A stretch of 60,335 bases of DNA from contig CAKSPO010000009.1 of assembly GCA_934481515.1 (NCBI GenBank), forward strand, positions 1 through 60,335, in the 5' to 3' direction. Below are positions 1-8,795 of this stretch, one piece after another. This DNA comes from an uncultured Eubacteriales bacterium. Lineage in GTDB: Bacteria; Bacillota; Clostridia; Oscillospirales; CAG-272. The position numbers and the translations under genes are program-made. A model generated the notes under the pieces. That model saw nothing but the letters and a program-made list of their open reading frames with translations. It searched no databases and had not been told where the DNA came from. How positions within the stretch are numbered: the first letter of the stretch is position 1; each line of letters starts with the position of its first letter.

Positions 1-39
1 CTCCCAAACTTCGCGCGCTACCAGCTGCGCCACACCCCG
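1..39 (-). tRNA. tRNA-Pro, 5' part only (cut by window edge)
   Basis: Read on the minus strand from 39 downwards, the sequence opens with the acceptor strand CGGGGTG, followed by TG, a four-base-pair D stem (GCGC/GCGC) around an AGCTGGTA loop, and an anticodon arm beginning CGAAG with loop TTTGGGA. Standard numbering puts TGG at positions 34-36, giving tRNA-Pro(UGG). The next base is G, which would not pair with G31, so a shifted reading with a GGG anticodon cannot be excluded. The 3' half lies outside the window. Confidence 0.85.
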
Positions 40-66
40 GTAGAACTTCTTGAAAACTACGTAAAC

Positions 67-95
67 AGTATACCAAATTATTTGTCAAAAGTCAA
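67..95 (-). promoter_or_regulatory. sigma-A-type promoter for the tRNA
   Basis: On the minus strand TTGACT (90-95) and TATACT (67-72) are separated by exactly 17 bases. Transcription would begin near position 60, about 20 bases before the mature tRNA 5' end. Confidence 0.75.
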
Positions 96-161
96 TAGTT
101 TTTTCTTCATCCATGCAAAAGAGGAGCGCTTTTGGGGAAAGAGGAGCGACCACACAGGAAC

Positions 162-183
162 GCCCCCGCTTTTCTGCGGGGGC
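162..183 (-). terminator. GC-rich hairpin after the GGDEF/EAL gene
   Basis: A perfect 8-base-pair stem (162-169 with 176-183, GCCCCCGC type) with a 6-base loop lies about 30 bases beyond the stop of the 214-2544 gene. No clear uridine run follows on the minus strand, so termination by this hairpin alone is uncertain. The rest of 96-213 shows no gene. Confidence 0.45.
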
Positions 184-213
184 ACAGCGCTTTCTGAATT
201 TCATCCGGTACTT

Positions 214-2544
214 TCAAAGGGAAAGCTCCATAGTCGCTGCAGAAACCGTCGCATTTTCCTCTTCCTGCTCTTTTTGGTCGATGAAACGCGTAAAGTCGGT
301 CATGGAGAGCGGTTTTGAATAATAATATCCCTGAATCACATCACATTTCAACGCACGCAGAGAGGAAATCTCGTCCTCGGTTTCCACGCCTTCCTGCGTG
401 ATTTTGATTTTCAGCTGACGGGCAAGGCGAATGACACTTTCCAGGATCAGCGCGTCCCGACGATTGTCCAGCCCGCGTTCCAAAAAGAATTTGTCCAGCT
501 TGATTTCATCAATGTTCATGACCTTCAGCAGATGATACGAGGAATATCCGGTCCCGAAATCATCAATGGAGCAAAGAAATCCGTTCTGATGCAACCGCCG
601 GACGATGTCATTCAACTGGTCGTAATTTTCATAGGCAACGCTCTCGGTTACCTCAATGGTAATCAGTCGGTCCGGAATCCGGAATTTTTTCCGGGTTTCC
701 GTGTAAAACGCTACAAAATCCGGTTGCAGAGCGGTCACACGGGAAACATTGACCGAAACCGGATAAATCTTTCTGCGGTCGGCAATTCTGGCACCGACAA
801 ACGCGCAGACCCGATAATAAACATGATGATCCAGCTTGACCACAAACCCGTTTGCTTCAAAGAGGGGAAGAAAGGTCGCAGGTGAACGGTATTCCTCCTT
901 TTCCGGGTTATACCAACGGATCAGTGCCTCACATCCGTCCATACAGTTGCGCTCCAGATGGTATTTCGGCTGGAAAAAGACCTTGAATTCGTCGTTTTCC
1001 AGAGCGGCATCCATTTTTGTTTCCAGGTCAGCATTTTGCAGATAATGGTCAAGAAAGTCCTCTTTATACAGACTGGTGTGTGCATTGACAGAAGACATGT
1101 GATCCTTGGCGAGCATTGCTTTTTCAATCATCCTGGGAATGTTTGTCTTATCCGCGTCGGAGATTTCATAGATGCCAAAGCGCAGATGAATGTTGTATTT
1201 TTTCATCGTCTGATTTTCATAAATCAGCGCATACAGCTGATTCAGACGCCGGAGCAGGGCATTCGTTTCCTTGTAGTGAAGAAGCAGAACATGGTCGCTT
1301 CCGGAAACGTAGCCGTAGGTTTCACCGGTGCGAAGGCTTTTCCGCAGAAAGAACTGAATGGAACGGAGAATTTCCTCGGTCGTTTTTTCCCCGTAATGCT
1401 CGGTCATGTAATCAAAGTATCGGAAGTCGGCGGCGACCAAAGCAAACCTCGTTCCTTTGTAACGTTGCAGAAGAGAAGCGGCATCTTTTTCGAATTTCGC
1501 CTTTGTAGGGCATCCGAGCCGCTCATCGGTCATGCCGAATTCTGCAATTTTCCGACTCATAATCCGCCGGGAGATGATCAGGTAGACCGAGAAGAGAATC
1601 AGAAGCAGAAACAGAATCGTCAGCGATGCAATCACGATTTGCACATACTGATACCCGGAGCTGTAGACCTTTTCCGAACGATAAAGACCGACCAGACAAA
1701 GCCCGGAGCCGGAGGAACCGCCGTCAACCGAAAGCTGGTAGCTGTCACTGCCCAAAACTTCCGTAAAGGAACCGGAGATATGGTTTTTCATACGGTGAGA
1801 GAGGTCTTTCTGCAACTCAGTGAAGCCTCCGGGTGCCGCTTTTTCCAGAACATCAAAAATATTTGCATTCGGAAAAAGATCATATTCTTCCGTCGAATAA
1901 AGAACCTCCAGAACGTATCCGTCCTCCGCACTGCAAACCGCGACAAATTCCGAAAAGGGCAGAAAATCGGATTGCAGAGAGGAGACAGCATTCCTTACGG
2001 TACCGATGGGGCAGAAAAGAATCAGCGCATCTGCCGAAGTGCCTTCCGATGTCGGAGCGCAAAAAGCAATCCGCTTCTGATTGGAAGCAGAATCGTAAAC
2101 AACGCCGATGCAGTGGGAACTGCCGTTTCCGCTCCGGCACCGTTCTGCGGCATACAGAACGGCGCGATCCTCGTCTGCAGAGTCAAATGCAAGACCATTA
2201 TCGCTGTATTCCGTTCCGTTTCGGAAGAAGCGAAAGAAAATTTCATCCGCAAAAGGGCTGGCTTCCCGAACCCGCGAAAGCAGCAGGGCTGCATCCGGAA
2301 CGGAGGCGGCGTTCTTCAATGCGACGGCGGCAAGCTCTGCCACCGACTGCAGATTGGCGGTTGCGTCGTTCAGCTGCCCGCCAAGGTCGGACATGTAATA
2401 GTTGACCTTGATTTCCGCTTGCTCCTCCAGTACACCATTGTATTCCCGAAGAAGCAATAGGGCGACGCCGATGAGCAATAGGCAAAGGACAATCACGGCG
2501 GAAAAGGTCAGATCCCGCAGATGCTTTTTCAAAAAGCGATGCAC
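214..2544 (-). CDS. Membrane-bound c-di-GMP phosphodiesterase: sensor domain, degenerate GGDEF, intact EAL
   Basis: This 776-residue protein is predicted to hydrolyse cyclic-di-GMP at the inner face of the membrane. Two membrane segments (about 13-33 and 303-325) flank an extracytoplasmic sensor-like region of about 270 residues. A diguanylate cyclase-like domain follows (about 340-490), but its active-site loop reads SGSDH (414-418) instead of GGDEF, so it is probably not a cyclase. The EAL domain (about 505-760) keeps the expected residues: EALIRW at 539, the Asn of SVNVSR, the Glu pair in EVTES, DDFGTG at 661, Lys in IKLDK, QEGVE at 717 and the Gln of QGYYYSKP. The start is GTG, with AAAGGA about 10 bases upstream. 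It is the last gene of the minus-strand cluster that begins with a c-di-GMP riboswitch, so it may switch off the signal controlling that cluster. Confidence 0.93.
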   Translation of the reverse strand: MHRFLKKHLRDLTFSAVIVLCLLLIGVALLLLREYNGVLEEQAEIKVNYYMSDLGGQLNDATANLQSVAELAAVALKNAASVPDAALLLSRVREASPFADEIFFRFFRNGTEYSDNGLAFDSADEDRAVLYAAERCRSGNGSSHCIGVVYDSASNQKRIAFCAPTSEGTSADALILFCPIGTVRNAVSSLQSDFLPFSEFVAVCSAEDGYVLEVLYSTEEYDLFPNANIFDVLEKAAPGGFTELQKDLSHRMKNHISGSFTEVLGSDSYQLSVDGGSSGSGLCLVGLYRSEKVYSSGYQYVQIVIASLTILFLLLILFSVYLIISRRIMSRKIAEFGMTDERLGCPTKAKFEKDAASLLQRYKGTRFALVAADFRYFDYMTEHYGEKTTEEILRSIQFFLRKSLRTGETYGYVSGSDHVLLLHYKETNALLRRLNQLYALIYENQTMKKYNIHLRFGIYEISDADKTNIPRMIEKAMLAKDHMSSVNAHTSLYKEDFLDHYLQNADLETKMDAALENDEFKVFFQPKYHLERNCMDGCEALIRWYNPEKEEYRSPATFLPLFEANGFVVKLDHHVYYRVCAFVGARIADRRKIYPVSVNVSRVTALQPDFVAFYTETRKKFRIPDRLITIEVTESVAYENYDQLNDIVRRLHQNGFLCSIDDFGTGYSSYHLLKVMNIDEIKLDKFFLERGLDNRRDALILESVIRLARQLKIKITQEGVETEDEISSLRALKCDVIQGYYYSKPLSMTDFTRFIDQKEQEEENATVSAATMELSL

Positions 2545-2586
2545 AAGGTACCATTCCTTTCAAAGATCCCCGATAACCGGGAGCAT

Positions 2587-2811
2587 TTATTTGGCGTTCA
2601 GTTCGTTGGTCAGATTGCGCATCAACTCGCGTACTTCTTCGATCTGCGCGGTGTAAGTGTTGAAAAAGTCAACATCTTCATCTGCTGGCTCTGTGTGATT
2701 CAGAATTGCCGAGACCAACGCCGCCTGGGAGCGGGAGCGTTTCTTTTCCAGAAAATCAATCTGATCCTGGCATTTCCGGATTTGTGCTTTCAGCTTCATT
2801 TCTTTGAACAT
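2587..2811 (-). CDS. Small coiled-coil protein of unknown function
   Basis: A 74-residue charged protein with no signal peptide or membrane segment; I do not recognise a family. Residues 1-30 and 52-74 have the heptad-like pattern of short coiled coils, rich in Lys, Glu and Leu. Its ATG has AGAGGA seven bases upstream and lies 16 bases inside the end of the preceding signal peptidase gene. That overlap suggests translational coupling and supports its being real. It sits 42 bases before the GGDEF/EAL gene. A role as a small partner of that protein or of the peptidase is possible, but nothing in the sequence shows it. Confidence 0.65.
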   Translation of the reverse strand: MFKEMKLKAQIRKCQDQIDFLEKKRSRSQAALVSAILNHTEPADEDVDFFNTYTAQIEEVRELMRNLTNELNAK

Positions 2812-3488
2812 TGACCGTTCCTCTTAGTTTCATGTTTTTGGTCGGGCTTTCCGGAAGCGGAAAGCCCTTCTTTTTTCAGCCGCTCCACCTCTGCGGCAAC
2901 CAGTCGGTTGATTTCCGCCGTTTTTTGCAAATCCTCGGCTCCGGCGGCGTTCTTGCCGGCGGACATTTTTTTCAGCGTCGGCAGACAGCAGATCAGACCA
3001 ATCAGGAGCGCCATGGAAAATACAAGACAGATTCCGTAAGACGTCTGAAGGATACGCCCCGGAATTGTCAGAAAGGGAAGGGAACACACATAGATTCCGA
3101 CCACGTTTTCCGGCGGCACCTCATACGCATCCGTCAAAGCGGCAGGATGATCGCCCTTGGTAACAAAGTTTCCGCTGTCCTCCCGGATTCCGACCACACG
3201 GTGCGTGTTCAGCGCACCGCCCAGTGCAGGGTCGGAGGAATAAAAGGTGATAATATCTCCGACCTTAACCTCCTCCGAGGAAACCTGACGAATCAGAATA
3301 AAGCTTTTGCGCGGGATGGTATCCTCCATGCTTTCCGTCAGAACCCAGACCGGAGCACGACCGAACAGGAAAAATACCCGGTGATTGGCTTTGCAGAAGA
3401 GTACGGCGCCGACCAGAAGGATCAGCAGAACCGCAAGAATCGACAAGAAAAAATTGCAAACGCGCTTTATCGCAGCTTTGATTTTCAA
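2796..3488 (-). CDS. SipW-type (ER/archaeal-type) signal peptidase I, second copy
   Basis: A 230-residue membrane peptidase that should remove signal peptides from exported proteins. It has an N-terminal membrane segment (about 13-33), the catalytic serine in TESMEDT (Ser53), and a histidine in place of the bacterial lysine in LNTHRVVG (His96), the hallmark of the SipW/Sec11 class. An aspartate follows in TKGDHPAALTD, and a second membrane segment lies near 140-170. The C-terminal tail is charged and lysine-rich. The start is TTG, chosen because AGGAGGG stands 7-8 bases before it. It lies 15 bases downstream of the DUF2357 gene and overlaps the next gene. SipW enzymes of Bacillus process TasA-type fibre proteins; this copy presumably serves the same cluster. 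Confidence 0.9.
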   Translation of the reverse strand: MKIKAAIKRVCNFFLSILAVLLILLVGAVLFCKANHRVFFLFGRAPVWVLTESMEDTIPRKSFILIRQVSSEEVKVGDIITFYSSDPALGGALNTHRVVGIREDSGNFVTKGDHPAALTDAYEVPPENVVGIYVCSLPFLTIPGRILQTSYGICLVFSMALLIGLICCLPTLKKMSAGKNAAGAEDLQKTAEINRLVAAEVERLKKEGLSASGKPDQKHETKRNGQCSKK

Positions 3489-3502
3489 ACGCTTCGCCCT
3501 CC

Positions 3503-6145
3503 TTATTTTTTCCTCTTTCCCCGGAGCCAGCCTTGCAGACGGCGCAAAAACGGCGACTTTTCCTCATGAGCATCCGGTTTCACTTCTTCCGGAAGCGTAT
3601 CTTCCGATGCCGCGGGAGTCAGTGGCTCCTTCACCGAAGCTTTCTCTTCCGCCGGAATCTCCTCGACTGCAATCGTTTCCGCCGGAAAATCCTCTGCTGT
3701 GGAAGCATCCTCCGCCGCCAAAATTTCTTTCGGGAAGGACAAACCATCCGCCGGAATGTCCGGCGCATGATCCGGTGTTGCTTCCTCCGCAACACGCGCT
3801 AACGTTTCGGATGTTTCAGTCGCACCGGAAAACGCATGCATGGCGGGAATCGCTTCCGCAGAATGATCCGGAGCCTCCTCGCAGAACATCTTTTCCGCAC
3901 GTACAATGGTGCCGGTTTTTTCCGTTTTGCGGATCAACCCCTTTTCGAGCAGCGCTTCGGTGCTTTCATAGGGCATCGAGTAGTCCGCCGACTGTGCATC
4001 TCCTTCAGGGATACCGGACTTCTGCATCCGCTCGTCAATCAGCTCCAGTGCATATTTCAGCGAACGGTCGGAACGGATTTTCAGCCGCATCGGCAGATCC
4101 TTGAATTTTCCGACCTCCGAGCAGTCGGTGTGATGGTATTTGCTGACCGGATAATCGGACGGATTCAGCGCAAGATGCAGAACCAGCGTCTTGCCGCGGA
4201 CCGAAAGGCGGAACAGCCGTTGTCTGCCAAACCGGAAGGAGTCTCCCTCCCAGCCGACGCGGGAATGTATGTTCCGATAGGAGAGCAGACGGTTTTTGAG
4301 TATTGTGTAATTTTTTTGAAGCTGTTCTCCGGATTGAATCAGACGTGCGAGGAAGGAACGCTTGAAGAGAATTCCGCCAAATCCCGGTTTCTCTTCCTCA
4401 TCCTCCTCTGCATCCAACCGATCCCCGTTGCCGCGAAGCAGACGCTCCAGCTCTTCGTCCGGAATTTTTCCGTCGCCCCGGATCAGCCCGCGGTCATACA
4501 GGGCGCGGGTCGTTTCAAAGGGAAGATGATAGTCCGCCTGCGGAAGCGCTCCCTGCAAAAGCCCCTGCTTTTGCATCAGCTCCGCAATCAGCTCCTCGGC
4601 ATATCTGAGCGCCCGGGCGGAACGGATTTTGAGCGTAAAGGGCGTGTCGGCATATTTTTTTACCCCGGAGCTGTCCGTATGGTGATATTTTGCGGAATTG
4701 TATTCCGACGGATTCAGCGCAAGATAGAGAACCAGCGTTTTTCCGCGGATTGCAAGACGCGCCAGCGTCAGGCGGGACGCGCGAAAACTGTCATAGCTCC
4801 AGCTGACCCTCGAACGGACACCGCGATAGGAGAGCAAAAGGTTTTTCAGCGTTTCGTAAGCGTCCTGCGGGAAGGGCGGAGCCTGAATCAGCTTTGCCGT
4901 AAAGGAGCGGCGCAGATGCCGCCGCAGAACGGCAACCTCTAAGGGTGCGGATTCCTCTGCCGCTTTCTCTGTACGGAGGAGCTCTTCGGCGGCATCCAAC
5001 GCAATCTCCATACATTCCAGCAAATACCGGTCGTCATCGGTCAATTCCTCCGTCGCGGCCGCACGCGGAATGTGGCGGAATGCATGTTCATCAAAGTCGT
5101 CGGATTTGACCGGTACCAGATCATCGACGATTTTCGGATGCAGAACCTCTTCGCTCTTGGTGTGCACCAGTTCGGAATCCTTGTCAAACCCGCTCCGAAC
5201 CCTGTGCAAAAAGAGCAGGTACTCTGCCGAAAGCGTGGAGTACAGCTCTCTGATATAGGCGTCTGAAACGGTTTCCAGAGATTCCTCCACCAGAAGATTG
5301 CATCCGGTGTTCTGATACTCCTCCAAAAACTCCCACAGCGCCAGACATTGCCGCAACTCCCGGTTTTTAAGGATGGCATTGGTGTGCATTACCGGGGGAT
5401 GGATGTAGGTTTTGTCCATATCGCGGACAAACGAGGAATTCATATAGTCGATGCAGATCCGGTGAATCCGCTCCACCCGCCGCCACAGATCCAGCGTGTA
5501 GGTGTAATTTTTGACCACTTCGCCTTCCTTTGGAGTTTCTTCCAATTCCAGCGAGACATGAATTTTTCCCTTCGCCTCCCCATAAGTAAAGGAATCCGAA
5601 AAGGAAAGCTCCGTGCGCTTTGCGTCCTCCGGATGCTCCAACGCCTTTTCATACCGGCGGCTGACAAAGCCGTAGAGTCGGTTGAGGAGCGTGTTGACAA
5701 ATTTGTTTTCATAGGTCATGATGGTTTCATCATGAAAAACGTTCAGAATTTTGTTCGGCGTCACATTGCCGTCTTCGTCAATATCCGAAATATAGTCGGT
5801 GTGCTGTGCCAGATGCCGGATGGAACGGCTGGCGATGTTGCGGGAAATTTCAATCGGAAGTACCCGATCCGTTTCTTCAATAAAGCGGGAGGGATTGCGG
5901 ATGATTCTGTCCAGCGCGGGAAGGGAATCCTCAACGGCACGAACCCACGTTTCATCAATTGCACGGAGTAGAAACTGTTTTTTCAGACAGATTTCCGCAT
6001 CTCCGTCCGCGACGTTCTGCAAGAGTGCCGGAAAGGCATGCACATTGGATGTAAGCCCTTTGACATAGGCGGCGGTTTCCCGCAGAAACGGATCGACCGC
6101 GAGCGGTGCATCATCCGTGCAGGGAGAAGCTTCGTTGAAAGACAT
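3503..6145 (-). CDS. DUF2357-type protein with a duplicated C-terminal module
   Basis: An 880-residue soluble protein whose N-terminal half (about 70-340) resembles the DUF2357 family, including the NPSRFIEE, HLAQHTDYI and NKILNV..ETIMTYEN motifs. In other bacteria DUF2357 proteins are often paired with McrB-like ATPases, and the next gene upstream here is such an ATPase. The second half contains two copies of one module (about 414-556 and 597-740). Both copies carry an SF.A+LIQ start, LLSYR, SRV.W..DSFR, RGKTLVL.LALNPS.Y, KYHHTD and a closing ET/ST.AL...GLIR. The last 130 residues are acidic and of low complexity, ending in a basic stretch (LRGKRKK). I see no obvious nuclease motif. AAAGGAGG precedes the ATG by 7 bases. 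The function is unknown. Confidence 0.85.
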   Translation of the reverse strand: MSFNEASPCTDDAPLAVDPFLRETAAYVKGLTSNVHAFPALLQNVADGDAEICLKKQFLLRAIDETWVRAVEDSLPALDRIIRNPSRFIEETDRVLPIEISRNIASRSIRHLAQHTDYISDIDEDGNVTPNKILNVFHDETIMTYENKFVNTLLNRLYGFVSRRYEKALEHPEDAKRTELSFSDSFTYGEAKGKIHVSLELEETPKEGEVVKNYTYTLDLWRRVERIHRICIDYMNSSFVRDMDKTYIHPPVMHTNAILKNRELRQCLALWEFLEEYQNTGCNLLVEESLETVSDAYIRELYSTLSAEYLLFLHRVRSGFDKDSELVHTKSEEVLHPKIVDDLVPVKSDDFDEHAFRHIPRAAATEELTDDDRYLLECMEIALDAAEELLRTEKAAEESAPLEVAVLRRHLRRSFTAKLIQAPPFPQDAYETLKNLLLSYRGVRSRVSWSYDSFRASRLTLARLAIRGKTLVLYLALNPSEYNSAKYHHTDSSGVKKYADTPFTLKIRSARALRYAEELIAELMQKQGLLQGALPQADYHLPFETTRALYDRGLIRGDGKIPDEELERLLRGNGDRLDAEEDEEEKPGFGGILFKRSFLARLIQSGEQLQKNYTILKNRLLSYRNIHSRVGWEGDSFRFGRQRLFRLSVRGKTLVLHLALNPSDYPVSKYHHTDCSEVGKFKDLPMRLKIRSDRSLKYALELIDERMQKSGIPEGDAQSADYSMPYESTEALLEKGLIRKTEKTGTIVRAEKMFCEEAPDHSAEAIPAMHAFSGATETSETLARVAEEATPDHAPDIPADGLSFPKEILAAEDASTAEDFPAETIAVEEIPAEEKASVKEPLTPAASEDTLPEEVKPDAHEEKSPFLRRLQGWLRGKRKK

Positions 6146-6186
6146 CCGGTTTCCTCCTTTCAGAAAGATTCAGTAAAAAGCCCTTG

Positions 6187-7749
6187 TCAGTAGGTTTTCT
6201 GGAGCCGGAGCAGGTAAGCGGTGCATTCCGGCATCGTTCCTTTTCCGAAGAGATTGTCCATGCAAAGCAACAGTCCTTTGATTTCATCCCGGATCAGCGA
6301 AAGGTTCAGCCCCTCAAATTTGCGGAAGACCTTCGTTGCCAGCATGTAGTCAATGGCGTCCAGCTCATTTCCGCCGCAGGCGACATAGACCGGAACAAAG
6401 ATTTTGAGCTGCTTCAGAATCCGGTTACCGAAGGCGACGCGGAATTTTTCAATGACATACAAATCCAATTGTCCGATTTTATCCAGCATTTCTTCCGTGA
6501 CCGGATGCTCCGCCACGGCTTTGCGGTAGAGCGACTCCACATAGGAGTAGCTGATCTCCTTTGCTTCGGTCACAGGCGCGTCAAACGGAATGCCCTTGGA
6601 ATCCAGATTGATGACCAGAGCACGGTCATAAACCTTGTCGGAGACGGCAAAGGTCGAGTCGTCGTTGTTGGCGGTCCCAATGTACCAGACGTTCTGCGGA
6701 ATCGAAAGCACCCCGTTTTTCAGGTGCTTCGGGTCGGTCGGCCACGAGGAGGGAACCAGCTCAATCTTCCATTCGCTGGGGTCGGGCATTTCCAGGATGG
6801 AAAGCATCTCCGCAAAATAGTATTCCACCCGCGCAATATTCATCTCATCCAGAACGATGATGTTGATGTCGTCATTATAGGAGGCTTCATAGATTCTTCG
6901 CAGAACCTCCGTTTCATTGAACTTTTTGGTAAATTCGTTGAAATATCCGAACAGCTCGGAGCGGTCACGCCAGGAGGGCTGAACCGAGGCAATGGTCGCA
7001 TCATTTTTGAAGTATTTTCCCATCATATAGGGCAGGGAGGTCTTACCGGTACCGGAGATGCCCTGCAGCAGAATCAGCTTTGTGGAAGCGAGACCTGCAA
7101 GCATCAGACGGATGGTTTTTCTCTCATAGTAAAGATGCGAACGCGAGCAGGCAAAATTCCGGAGGTCGTCGCAGATTTCCTCCAGAGTCATGTCCGTGCG
7201 ATAGAGCGGCGGAACATAGGTAAGATATTTTTCATCCACTTTTGCCAGACGGTAAAAGCGTTGCTGTACGGCTTTTTCTGCGCCTTCCGGTTCCGGTTTT
7301 TCGGACGTCTCTGCAGGAGCGGCGGAATCTTCCGGATGGTAAATGTTCTGGATTTCCTGATAGGAAAGTCCCGTCTCTCCCACCTTGAGCGCCATGATCT
7401 GCTCTTTTTCCCGGGTCAGACGCAGTACATCCCGGTGCAGATCTGCGATTTCCTCCAACAGATCCTCATTTCCAACCAGGGTTTTGCGGAACCGGATGTA
7501 TTTCCGGACGGCAAGCACCAGAAGGAAGATCAGACCAAACCAGATCACATAGGTCAGAAGGAAGCAGAGAATGGCAAGGATCCATTCCAGAACGGAAAAG
7601 GAGCTTCGGAAGGTTGCAAACAGCTCAAAATAGGTTTTGAAATCAAAGATTGCCCGGAGCCCAAGAAACAGACCCTGAAACGCATTTCCCACGCCGCCTA
7701 GCATGGTATTCATAAATCGGAGAAACCACTCAAAAAATTGATCCAACAT
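6187..7749 (-). CDS. Membrane-anchored McrB-like AAA+ ATPase
   Basis: A 520-residue ATPase. An N-terminal region with a strong membrane segment (about 55-82) is followed by a short coiled coil (about 93-120), a Glu/Pro-rich linker, and an AAA+ domain of the McrB/MoxR type. The Walker A motif is GISGTGKTS (230-238). QPSWRDRSELFGYFNEF follows, as in McrB-like proteins. The Walker B motif is IIVLDEMN (297-304), and the sensor region is IGTANND (357-363). It is 41 bases upstream of the DUF2357 gene and downstream of a signal peptidase gene, in the same direction. The membrane anchor and the surroundings of secretion genes argue against a restriction enzyme. I infer a remodelling ATPase working with the DUF2357 protein at the membrane. 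Confidence 0.85.
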   Translation of the reverse strand: MLDQFFEWFLRFMNTMLGGVGNAFQGLFLGLRAIFDFKTYFELFATFRSSFSVLEWILAILCFLLTYVIWFGLIFLLVLAVRKYIRFRKTLVGNEDLLEEIADLHRDVLRLTREKEQIMALKVGETGLSYQEIQNIYHPEDSAAPAETSEKPEPEGAEKAVQQRFYRLAKVDEKYLTYVPPLYRTDMTLEEICDDLRNFACSRSHLYYERKTIRLMLAGLASTKLILLQGISGTGKTSLPYMMGKYFKNDATIASVQPSWRDRSELFGYFNEFTKKFNETEVLRRIYEASYNDDINIIVLDEMNIARVEYYFAEMLSILEMPDPSEWKIELVPSSWPTDPKHLKNGVLSIPQNVWYIGTANNDDSTFAVSDKVYDRALVINLDSKGIPFDAPVTEAKEISYSYVESLYRKAVAEHPVTEEMLDKIGQLDLYVIEKFRVAFGNRILKQLKIFVPVYVACGGNELDAIDYMLATKVFRKFEGLNLSLIRDEIKGLLLCMDNLFGKGTMPECTAYLLRLQKTY

Positions 7750-7877
7750 ACGGCATTGCCTCTCTTCATATCAGAAATCATCGCAAAAGAGAGAAAGAAA
7801 CAGGCTCACAGCCTGCAAAGAAGCAAACTGCAAGCCTGCATTTTCCCGGATTGCGGACGGCGCGGAAGGGAACTCTG

Positions 7878-8639
7878 TTACTGCCGGTTCCCGGATTCCG
7901 TTCCGTTTGTATCATTTGTTTCGGTGACATCGGAAGCTGCGGTGTCAGCTGTGCCGGATGCCTCTCCCGCTTTCGCGGCAGCCTCCGCCTGCTGACGGAG
8001 ATATTCCTCCACGGCGCGCTGCTTGATCAGCTCCTCGTCCGCTTCGGTGATCTGCTTCTTGCCGCGGTTTTTGACCTCCAGAAGGGTACGGATAAAGACG
8101 TACAGCTCATAAAGGAAGAACAGCACCATCGGCAGAACAATCACAATCAAAAATCCCTTGGGACTCTGCAAAAAGTTGATGACGGAACCGATTCCTGACA
8201 GACGTGTCCCGGTCCACTTGGCAACCACATCCGCATAACTGACCTCGCCGTTGTCCTCCACAGGGTTGTTGTCGCCTTTGGTTTTATAGTAAACATAGCC
8301 GTTCTCTTCCCGGACGGAAACAATCCGGTGCGTGTTCAGCTCTTCTGCCTTTCCGTCTCCGTTGAGATCGGTGCGGTAAGTAATGACGTCTCCTACCTTA
8401 AGCCCGGCTTTTTCCTCGGCGGAAAGTTCCTGACCGAGAATCAGATCACCCGTGGAAAAGGCAGGTTCCATGGAAGGCGACTGCACCGTCAGAAACATTT
8501 TTCCGCCCAGCGTCGGGACGCCGGTCGAGCTGGATTGCGCCGCCAGGGCAAACACCGTCATCAGGATGGCGAAGGCGACAAAGAGCCAAAGCAGAACGTT
8601 GCCGATAATTTTCAGCGTTTTGATGGTTTTTGTTTTCAT
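7878..8639 (-). CDS. SipW-type signal peptidase I, first copy
   Basis: A 253-residue signal peptidase of the archaeal/ER class, expected to process the SipW-dependent-type proteins encoded just upstream. It has an N-terminal membrane segment (about 12-34), the catalytic serine in QSPSMEPA (Ser56), the class-defining histidine in LNTHRIVS (His104), and the acidic motif KGDNNPVED (near 121-129). A second membrane segment (about 158-183) precedes a charged cytoplasmic tail. AAAGGA lies upstream of the ATG. A separate promoter with a 17-base spacer precedes it at 8698-8726, so it can be expressed apart from the riboswitch-controlled transcript. Confidence 0.92.
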   Translation of the reverse strand: MKTKTIKTLKIIGNVLLWLFVAFAILMTVFALAAQSSSTGVPTLGGKMFLTVQSPSMEPAFSTGDLILGQELSAEEKAGLKVGDVITYRTDLNGDGKAEELNTHRIVSVREENGYVYYKTKGDNNPVEDNGEVSYADVVAKWTGTRLSGIGSVINFLQSPKGFLIVIVLPMVLFFLYELYVFIRTLLEVKNRGKKQITEADEELIKQRAVEEYLRQQAEAAAKAGEASGTADTAASDVTETNDTNGTESGNRQ

Positions 8640-8697
8640 TTTTTATAGGTTCCTTTCTCGGAAGTCAAAATTGATAAACTTCCCCCATATTAACATT

Positions 8698-8726
8698 ATT
8701 TTATCAGAAAGGAAATTGTTTTTCAA
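8698..8726 (-). promoter_or_regulatory. Internal promoter before the first signal peptidase gene
   Basis: On the minus strand TTGAAA (8721-8726) and TAAAAT (8698-8703) are 17 bases apart, in an AT-rich stretch 60 bases before the start codon. The 334-base gap 8640-8973 otherwise holds only two hairpins. Confidence 0.6.
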
Positions 8727-8795
8727 CAGAAAGATATATTTTTTAAAAAAATCGTTAAATTGCAATAACAGAGAAATGAATTTTGTATAGAAAGC

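Noticed and set aside
958..2460. 500-residue open frame on the plus strand
   Set aside because: It is antisense to the GGDEF/EAL gene, which has full family motifs; the frame has no recognisable domain and reflects codon bias.
3503..7749. McrBC-type restriction or anti-phage system
   Set aside because: The ATPase has a membrane anchor, the partner shows no visible nuclease motif, and all neighbours concern secretion and c-di-GMP. Defence remains possible but is not the best reading.
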